Below, piece by piece: positions 5,159 to 8,910 of a stretch of 8,910 nt of DNA. Position numbers and translations under genes: made by a program. The DNA comes from Omnitrophica WOR_2 bacterium RIFCSPLOWO2_12_FULL_46_30. Its GTDB lineage: Bacteria; Omnitrophota; Gorgyraeia; Gygaellales; UBA12090. Location of the stretch: NCBI GenBank assembly GCA_001805845.1, contig MHHA01000015.1, forward strand, positions 1 through 8,910, in the 5' to 3' direction. The number at the start of each line of letters is the position of its first letter. Position 1 is the stretch's first letter. The notes under the pieces are model-generated. The model saw nothing but the letters and a program-made list of their open reading frames with translations. It searched no databases and had not been told where the DNA came from.

Positions 5159-5537
5159 CAGAATTAAATAGTGGGATGTCCTCATCCCGATAAATTTGTC
5201 CCGTCCTATTATCTTTAACGGTAATAACTCTGGCTTTATAAAGCAAAATAAACAAACCCGGATCGCTTAATGCTCTAATCCTTATAATCATAGTAGATAT
5301 TTTCTGAACGATAGGAGCGTAAAAACAAGTAAAAATAAAAATTGCTAGGCTGATTTTCCAGTTAAAAAATAACATGACAAAAAATAAAACAATACAAATG
5401 TTAGTCACCTGATTTAACACTTTACCAAGTATCGAAGTTCCATAAAAATAATTATTAGCCATATTTCTGTGAACACCAATGGAAATCTTTCTCTGGCGTT
5501 CTAAGTTTCTCAGCCTTTGTAGTTCTTCCTTCAACAT
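5145..5537 (-). CDS. Two-helix membrane protein coupled to the ATPase gene
   Basis: A 130-aa protein. A charged, probably coiled N-terminus (MLKEELQRLRNLERQRK), two adjacent membrane helices at about 44-60 and 62-80 (ICIVLFFVMLFFNW, then SLAIFIFTCFYAPIV), and a soluble tail of about 45 residues containing RALSDPGLFILLYKARVI. Both termini are likely on the same side of the membrane. I recognise no family. Its ATG shares one base with the stop of the ATPase gene (TAATG), so translation is almost certainly coupled and the two products may work together. The last codons overlap the HNH remnant, so the C-terminus (ETTG) may have been changed by the rearrangement that left that remnant. Confidence 0.68.
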   Translation of the reverse strand: MLKEELQRLRNLERQRKISIGVHRNMANNYFYGTSILGKVLNQVTNICIVLFFVMLFFNWKISLAIFIFTCFYAPIVQKISTMIIRIRALSDPGLFILLYKARVITVKDNRTGQIYRDEDIPLFNSETTG

Positions 5538-6691
5538 TATCCAAACAACCCCTTCATCCCGCCCAAAATCTCATCAAACGGCACGACGTCAACTTTCTTG
5601 TGAATCGAATAGCGTCGATTGCCGGGATAAATCACGACGATGCGTTCCAGTTGCAAATATTCAAGTGCCGTTCGAATAGATGTCGTCATTGTCGGGGCGT
5701 CCTGACGTTTAATTTCAACGCCGAACATCCGTCCGCCTTTAAAAAAGATAAAATCAATTTCTGCTCCTTGATGTGTCGCCCAATAATAAATATCTTGCGG
5801 TTCTACCCAGCGAATAATCTCCTCAATGGCAAATCCTTCCCACGATGCACCACACACAGGATAGCGGGGAAGCTCTTGTTCCGAATTGATTCCTATCAAC
5901 GCGTGTAAAAGCCCTGAATCACGAATATAAACCTTGGGAGACTTCACTTGGCGCTTTTTGATGTTGGCGTACCATGGCTGAAGCTGACGAACCATAAATA
6001 ACCCCGTCAAAATATCCAAATACTTGCGTATTGTGGGATGAGTAAGCCCAAGAGACGAAGCAATGGGCGAGGCATTCCATATTTTCCCATGATTGTGGGC
6101 CAACATGATCCAAAACTTATGGAGTGTCACAACCGGCACATCAAGCCCTTGCGCTTCACGAAGATCCCGCTCCAGAAATGTTCGAATAAAATTAACTCGC
6201 CAGGATAAGCTATCCTCATCGTTCTTGGCGAGGAACGACAGTGGAAACCCTCCCCTGTTCCAAAGGCGCATTTGCTTCTTTTGCCCCACTTCGGATAATC
6301 CGAAACCCTCCATTTCGATCAATTCCAGTCGTCCTGCTAATGATTCTGAAGATTGTTTTAACAAATCCGGCGAAGCACTTCCTAAAATCAAAAATTTGGC
6401 AGGTAACGGCACGCGATCCAACAGCACACGAAAGATCGGAAAAACATCCGGACGGCGCTGAACCTCATCGATCACAACAAGACCCTTCAAATGCTCAAGG
6501 GCCGTTTTAGGGTCATCAAATCCGATTAGCGTTGACGGGTCTTCAAGATCAAAATAATTGGGCGAGCGAATATCGATAAACTGCCGCGCCAAGGTAGTTT
6601 TCCCGCACTGCCGCGGTCCCAATAAAGCCACAGCCCTGCTTCGATTAAGGGCTCTCTCAATATATTTCTTATAATAGATACGTTCAATCAT
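5537..6691 (-). CDS. AAA ATPase with DUF4143 C-terminal domain
   Basis: A 384-aa ATP-binding protein of the AAA_14 plus DUF4143 architecture, normal length. Walker A GPRQCGKTT (25-33), Walker B LVVIDE (71-76), a sensor-like LILGSAS (101-107), a winged-helix-like stretch around 206-230 (SPIASSLGLTHPTIRKYLDIL), and the conserved VYIRDSGLLHAL (255-265). The C-terminus has the layout of a PD-(D/E)xK nuclease-like fold: WEGFAIEEII (284-293), GAEIDF with Asp313, and GVEIK (324-328). These proteins are widespread in accessory regions; their cellular job is not settled. The promoter at 6698-6725 places the start of transcription at the ATG itself, so the mRNA may be leaderless; AAGG just before the ATG would then be outside it. 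It is the first gene of a pair with the two-helix membrane protein. Confidence 0.93.
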   Translation of the reverse strand: MIERIYYKKYIERALNRSRAVALLGPRQCGKTTLARQFIDIRSPNYFDLEDPSTLIGFDDPKTALEHLKGLVVIDEVQRRPDVFPIFRVLLDRVPLPAKFLILGSASPDLLKQSSESLAGRLELIEMEGFGLSEVGQKKQMRLWNRGGFPLSFLAKNDEDSLSWRVNFIRTFLERDLREAQGLDVPVVTLHKFWIMLAHNHGKIWNASPIASSLGLTHPTIRKYLDILTGLFMVRQLQPWYANIKKRQVKSPKVYIRDSGLLHALIGINSEQELPRYPVCGASWEGFAIEEIIRWVEPQDIYYWATHQGAEIDFIFFKGGRMFGVEIKRQDAPTMTTSIRTALEYLQLERIVVIYPGNRRYSIHKKVDVVPFDEILGGMKGLFG

Positions 6692-6697
6692 GCCTTA

Positions 6698-6725
6698 ATA
6701 ATACCATGAAAATTGTAATTGTCAA
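6698..6725 (-). promoter_or_regulatory. Promoter of the ATPase unit, possibly leaderless
   Basis: Minus strand: perfect -35 TTGACA (6725-6720), 16-nt spacer, -10 TATTAT (6703-6698, five of six). The +1 predicted seven bases downstream is 6691, the A of the ATG. The -35 sits at the exact centre of the 33-bp palindrome. Confidence 0.75.
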
Positions 6726-6738
6726 TTACAATTTTCAT
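6706..6738. promoter_or_regulatory. 33-bp palindrome over the ATPase promoter (putative operator)
   Basis: Perfect 15-bp arms ATGAAAATTGTAATT (6706-6720) and AATTACAATTTTCAT (6724-6738) flank three bases. The palindrome covers the -35 and most of the spacer, where a dimeric repressor would block transcription. The right arm is included in the IS target duplication, so a half copy also exists at 8135-8147. Confidence 0.8.
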
Positions 6739-6741
6739 AAA
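6726..6741 (+). repeat. IS target site duplication, left copy
   Basis: TTACAATTTTCATAAA directly before the left end of the IS is identical to 8135-8150 directly after the right end. Sixteen bases is long for a target duplication but within what I recall for IS1202-type elements. Confidence 0.9.
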
Positions 6742-8134
6742 TGTCAATTAAAATTGAAAATGAGACACTTTTTAAGCAATTAAAGTTGAAAATGATACAC
6801 CCTGTTTTTGAGCTATACTTGGAGAAAAAAGGAGGGTATAAGTATGGCTCAAATACACAAAAGTTTTTCAACCGAACAGGTCAAAGATTTATTCAAGCAT
6901 TACATGGATAAACAGATTGAGCGCACATATATCCAAGAACTTCTGGGGATTGAAAAGGCCCAATTCTTCAGGCTGTTAAAGGAATACAGGGATAATCCTG
7001 CTAACTTCTCCATAAATTATACCAGGACATCACCGAAAAGGCTTTCCCCGGAGGTTAAGGAAAATATCATCAAAGAGCTGCAAATTGATAAAGAGGCGAT
7101 AGAGAATAAAAATATTCCTTTAAAATACTATAACTATTCTTATGTTAAAGACCGGTTAGCAAAAGTTTATAATCAGTCCGCATCGCTGCCTACCGTTATT
7201 AAATGCGCCAAAGAACATGATTATTATATTCCGCGCAAAGAGCACAAGAAAGTGCACGACCGCGAAGTCTTAACCCGTTACATTGGAGAGCTTATCCAGC
7301 ATGACGCCTCATATCACTTGTGGGCACCGGCTTCAGGCAAAAAATGGTGCTTAATTACCTCTCTGGATGACCATAGCCGCTATATACCTTACGGAAAATT
7401 TGAGGAACACGAATCAAGCTGGGCGCACATCCAGGCCCTGCAGTCCGTCGTGATTAAGCACGGTTGTCCCTATTCTTATTATGTGGACTGCCACTCAATT
7501 TTCCGTTATGTCAGGGGTCGCGACCAGGTGCATCATAAGTTTGAAAAGTTCACCGATGATGTTGACCCGCAGTGGAAACAGGTCTTGGTTGACTGTAGGG
7601 TTAAACCTATCTATGCCTTATCCCCACAGGCTAAAGGTAAAATAGAGCGCCCCTACCAGTGGCTGCAAGATAGAATTATCCGCTCCTGCATCAGAGAGAA
7701 TGTCTCAACCATTGCCCATGGCCAACGAGTCTTAAATGCAGAATTAGACCGCTATAACCATAAACAGGTGCATTCCACAACCGGAGAAATTCCTTACTTA
7801 CGCTTCCAGAATGCCAAAGAGCAGGGGAAATCGTTATTCCATCAGTTTGCTATACCTTTGCCTTACTTGACCTATAAAGACATTTTTGCTTTTAGGACTA
7901 CGCGCTTTGTTGACCAATATTGCAAGGTAACGATTAAGAATTTAGCAATCAGACTTAAAGATGTTGAACCAAGGCAAGTGGTTGACATCCGGGTTTACCC
8001 TTTGGACGATTCACTCATAGAGCTAAGATTCTGGAGAAAAGGCAAGCTCATTGATACGCAAAGAGTTAAAAAACGCGAACTCGGGCTGTCTCCTTTTCAA
8101 CTTTAAAAAGTCTCATTTTGAATTTTAGCTAACA
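6742..8134 (+). mobile_element. Complete insertion sequence, IS1202/ISNCY-like, 1393 bp
   Basis: Bounded by imperfect 25-bp terminal inverted repeats: left 6742-6766 begins TGTCAATTAAAATTGAAAA, right 8134-8110 (read inward) begins TGTTAGCTAAAATTCAAAA; 21 of 25 positions match. A second, subterminal repeat pair TAAAGTTGAAAA is at 6781-6792 and 8105-8094, a likely second transposase binding site. A 16-bp direct repeat flanks the element precisely. It carries a single intact transposase gene. Ends starting TGT, one DDE gene of about 420 codons and a long target duplication fit the IS1202 group formerly in ISNCY; the family name is from memory and should be treated as probable. Intact ends, gene and duplication point to a recent insertion. 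Confidence 0.9.
6844..8106 (+). CDS. DDE transposase with integrase core
   Basis: A 420-aa transposase. The ATG at 6844 is chosen because AAGGAGGG (6829-6836) sits seven bases before it; a TTG at 6808 would add 12 residues upstream of that site. The N-terminal ~60 residues form a helix-turn-helix-like DNA-binding region (TYIQELLGIEKAQFFRLLKE). The catalytic core shows Asp154 (IQHDASYHLW), the LDDHSRY block, Asp215 (YYVDCHSIF) and Glu268 in SPQAKGKIERPYQWLQDR, completing the D-D-E triad of retroviral-integrase-like enzymes. The frame is intact. Its last codons lie in the right-end subterminal repeat, and the stop is 28 bases before the IS end. TATACT at 6814-6819 is a possible -10. Confidence 0.94.
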   Translation: MAQIHKSFSTEQVKDLFKHYMDKQIERTYIQELLGIEKAQFFRLLKEYRDNPANFSINYTRTSPKRLSPEVKENIIKELQIDKEAIENKNIPLKYYNYSYVKDRLAKVYNQSASLPTVIKCAKEHDYYIPRKEHKKVHDREVLTRYIGELIQHDASYHLWAPASGKKWCLITSLDDHSRYIPYGKFEEHESSWAHIQALQSVVIKHGCPYSYYVDCHSIFRYVRGRDQVHHKFEKFTDDVDPQWKQVLVDCRVKPIYALSPQAKGKIERPYQWLQDRIIRSCIRENVSTIAHGQRVLNAELDRYNHKQVHSTTGEIPYLRFQNAKEQGKSLFHQFAIPLPYLTYKDIFAFRTTRFVDQYCKVTIKNLAIRLKDVEPRQVVDIRVYPLDDSLIELRFWRKGKLIDTQRVKKRELGLSPFQL

Positions 8135-8150
8135 TTACAATTTTCATAAA
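8135..8150 (+). repeat. IS target site duplication, right copy
   Basis: Exact copy of 6726-6741. It is followed at once by a 10-bp tandem duplication TTCATAAATC (8144-8153, 8154-8163), which was there before the IS arrived or arose by slippage. Confidence 0.9.
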
Positions 8151-8244
8151 TCTTCATAAATCTGCATGTCACAAAACCCCTAACCCAACTACCCTTGACA
8201 ACCTTTCATGTAGCATACCTGCCCCGGAGGCCCAAAAAACCCCT

Positions 8245-8288
8245 AAAAATGACAAGCGCCCTGCAGGGGATGCCTGCAAGGCGCTTGT
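8245..8288 (-). terminator. Terminator downstream of tRNA-Gln
   Basis: Minus-strand RNA folds ACAAGCGCC / GGCGCUUGU (nine pairs), one mismatch, then UGCAGG / CCUGCA (six pairs) with a five-base loop, followed by CAUUUUU. It lies 41 bases past the tRNA 3' end. Confidence 0.8.
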
Positions 8289-8308
8289 TACTGTATCGGA
8301 CGCTCGAA

Positions 8309-8334
8309 GTTCGCCTGAGCGTCAAGGTTGGCTG
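8309..8334. repeat. Dispersed repeat, copy C (half element) touching the tRNA-Gln 3' end
   Basis: Twenty-six bases identical to 4930-4955. Its last six bases are the discriminator region and CCA of the tRNA-Gln gene. A 7-bp inverted repeat GACGCTC/GAGCGTC (8299-8305 with 8317-8323) overlaps it. Confidence 0.85.
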
Positions 8335-8402
8335 GGACGCATGGACTCGAACCATGATAACAAGATCCAGAATCTTGTGGCCTACCATTAGCCGACATCC
8401 CA
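8329..8402 (-). tRNA. tRNA-Gln (anticodon CTG)
   Basis: A 74-nt tRNA including an encoded 3' CCA. Acceptor stem TGGGATG/CGTCCCA with one G-U pair, D-arm GGCTAATGGTAGGCC, anticodon stem CAAGA/TCTTG with loop TTCTGGA (anticodon CTG, reads CAG), short variable loop, T-stem CATGG/CCATG with loop TTCGAGT, discriminator G. The U1-A72 pair and G73 are usual for Gln. It lies downstream of gltX on the same strand with a terminator between. Confidence 0.95.
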
Positions 8403-8427
8403 AAAATTTACGAGATGATCTGATATG

Positions 8428-8457
8428 AAAAAATGAGCCATGCCATTGGCAGGGCTC
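8428..8457 (-). terminator. Terminator after the small lipoprotein gene
   Basis: Minus-strand RNA GAGCC-C-UGCC, loop AAU, GGCA-U-GGCUC (8457-8435), followed by A and six U. It ends the gltX-lipoprotein transcript before tRNA-Gln. Confidence 0.88.
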
Positions 8458-8488
8458 TACTTAATCAATAAAGGGTCTAAGCTAAGAA

Positions 8489-8662
8489 TTACCAGGCGTG
8501 CTTTTTCAGCCAGTCGTCTATTTTCATGGCTCCTCCCTGCGCTCCCTGCCAATCTTTGCTAAGACCAGCGGCTGCACCTTTGGCCGCACCCTGAATGGTA
8601 TTACATCCTGCGCAGAGAGTCAAAAAAACAAACGCCAGTAAAAATAGGATAGATTTTTTCAT
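8489..8662 (-). CDS. Small lipoprotein-like protein (57 aa), entericidin-like
   Basis: A 58-codon frame with AAAGGAGG just before the ATG. It starts MKKSILFLLAFVFLTLCAGC, a lipoprotein-type signal with the modified Cys expected at residue 20. The -3 residue is Cys17 where Leu/Val/Ile is usual, with Leu16 next to it, so processing is likely but the lipobox is unusual. The mature part of 38 residues is small and Gly/Ala-rich (NTIQGAAKGAAAGLSKDWQ), then IDDWLKKHAW at the end. Entericidin-like small lipoproteins have this shape; similar ones with a DW..K..W ending are, in my memory, frequent in candidate-phylum genomes. It lies 28 bases after gltX and is probably co-transcribed. Role unknown, likely envelope. 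Confidence 0.85.
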   Translation of the reverse strand: MKKSILFLLAFVFLTLCAGCNTIQGAAKGAAAGLSKDWQGAQGGAMKIDDWLKKHAW

Positions 8663-8690
8663 ACGCCTCCTTTAATGAGCGCCTGCCGCT

Positions 8691-8910
8691 TCATTTGATA
8701 AATTTTTCTAATCTTTGTTTTATCCTTTCCTTGCCCAAAACCTCCATCAGTTCAAATAAGCCCGGGCCGATGGTTTTGCCGGTTAAGGCCGCACGCACCG
8801 GGTGCACTAATTCGCCTGCCTTGATATTTAACTCGCTTACTAAGAGGCGAAAGCTGTTCTCAATGGCCAGACAATCAAAATGTTCTAAGGCATCGAGCCT
8901 TTCTATTAAA
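8691..8910 (-). CDS. gltX: Glutamyl-tRNA synthetase, C-terminal 72 residues (5' part outside window)
   Basis: The partial frame ends with GELVHPVRAALTGKTIGPG, then LFELMEVLGKERIKQRLEKFIK and a stop. This is the conserved anticodon-binding C-terminus of bacterial GltX, which charges tRNA-Glu with glutamate in the cytoplasm. The rest of the gene lies past the right edge. In bacteria lacking GlnRS the same enzyme also glutamylates tRNA-Gln, which GatCAB then amidates; the tRNA-Gln gene 289 bases downstream is suggestive but does not prove this. Confidence 0.93.
   Translation of the reverse strand, partial: LIERLDALEHFDCLAIENSFRLLVSELNIKAGELVHPVRAALTGKTIGPGLFELMEVLGKERIKQRLEKFIK

Noticed and set aside
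6706..6738. 33-bp palindrome as a dif/Xer site or replication origin
   Set aside because: It lacks the 11-6-11 dif arrangement and recognisable XerD arm, and no DnaA-box cluster is near. Its overlap with a promoter makes an operator more likely.
6808..6843. TTG at 6808 as transposase start
   Set aside because: The added 12 codons include the ribosome binding site of the ATG at 6844, which is well placed.
8195..8428. Open frames on both strands over 8195-8428
   Set aside because: They run through the tRNA-Gln gene, its terminator and a repeat, so they are chance frames.

Overview
The window looks like a chromosomal segment of an uncultivated, Gram-negative-type bacterium. A lipoprotein-like small gene, a hybrid of housekeeping genes and accessory cargo, strong AAGGAGG ribosome binding sites, moderate GC and GCCTGCC/GGCAGGC palindromes that run into a coding end all remind me of candidate-phylum genomes such as Omnitrophota. 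That assignment is an impression from style and is not proven here.

Layout. (1) Bases 2-1756, plus strand: the C-terminal part of a sensor histidine kinase, cut by the left edge, then a receiver-GGDEF response regulator, closed by a strong hairpin terminator. A compound palindromic repeat lies between them and supplies the last codons of the kinase. (2) Bases 1845-3079, minus strand: tRNA-Leu(GAG) with a good promoter; a cold-shock protein gene with its own terminator and a leader that contains a second terminator plus a competing stem; and a two-gene membrane-protein unit whose second member (31 aa) is very short. (3) Bases 3310-4269, minus strand: a compact three-gene operon made of a Fic N-terminal-domain fragment, a zeta-type kinase toxin and a 47-aa candidate antitoxin, all overlapping, behind three tandem 12-bp repeats. 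(4) Bases 4361-4900, minus strand: an exported protein of unknown function. (5) Bases 5069-6725, minus strand: an AAA ATPase with a DUF4143 nuclease-like C-terminus, coupled (TAATG) to a two-helix membrane protein whose 3' end runs into a remnant of an HNH endonuclease. The ATPase promoter is centred in a 33-bp near-perfect palindrome and seems to give a leaderless mRNA. (6) Bases 6742-8134: a complete 1393-bp insertion sequence (plus-strand DDE transposase, 25-bp imperfect terminal inverted repeats, 16-bp target duplication) inserted beside that palindrome. (7) Bases 8252-8910, minus strand: the 3' end of gltX, a 57-aa small lipoprotein, a terminator, tRNA-Gln(CTG) and its terminator.

How it fits together. 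The two ends are core functions (signalling, translation, cold shock) and the middle (about 3.1-8.15 kb) is accessory: toxin-antitoxin genes, an ATPase of the kind often found in mobile or defence-rich regions, a decayed nuclease, an IS and partial copies of a dispersed imperfect-palindrome repeat at 3173, 4930 and 8309. The most interesting leads are the putative cold-shock leader attenuator, the Fic fragment-zeta-small protein operon with its tandem repeats, the ATPase/membrane-protein pair with a palindromic operator, and the IS whose target resembles its own end.
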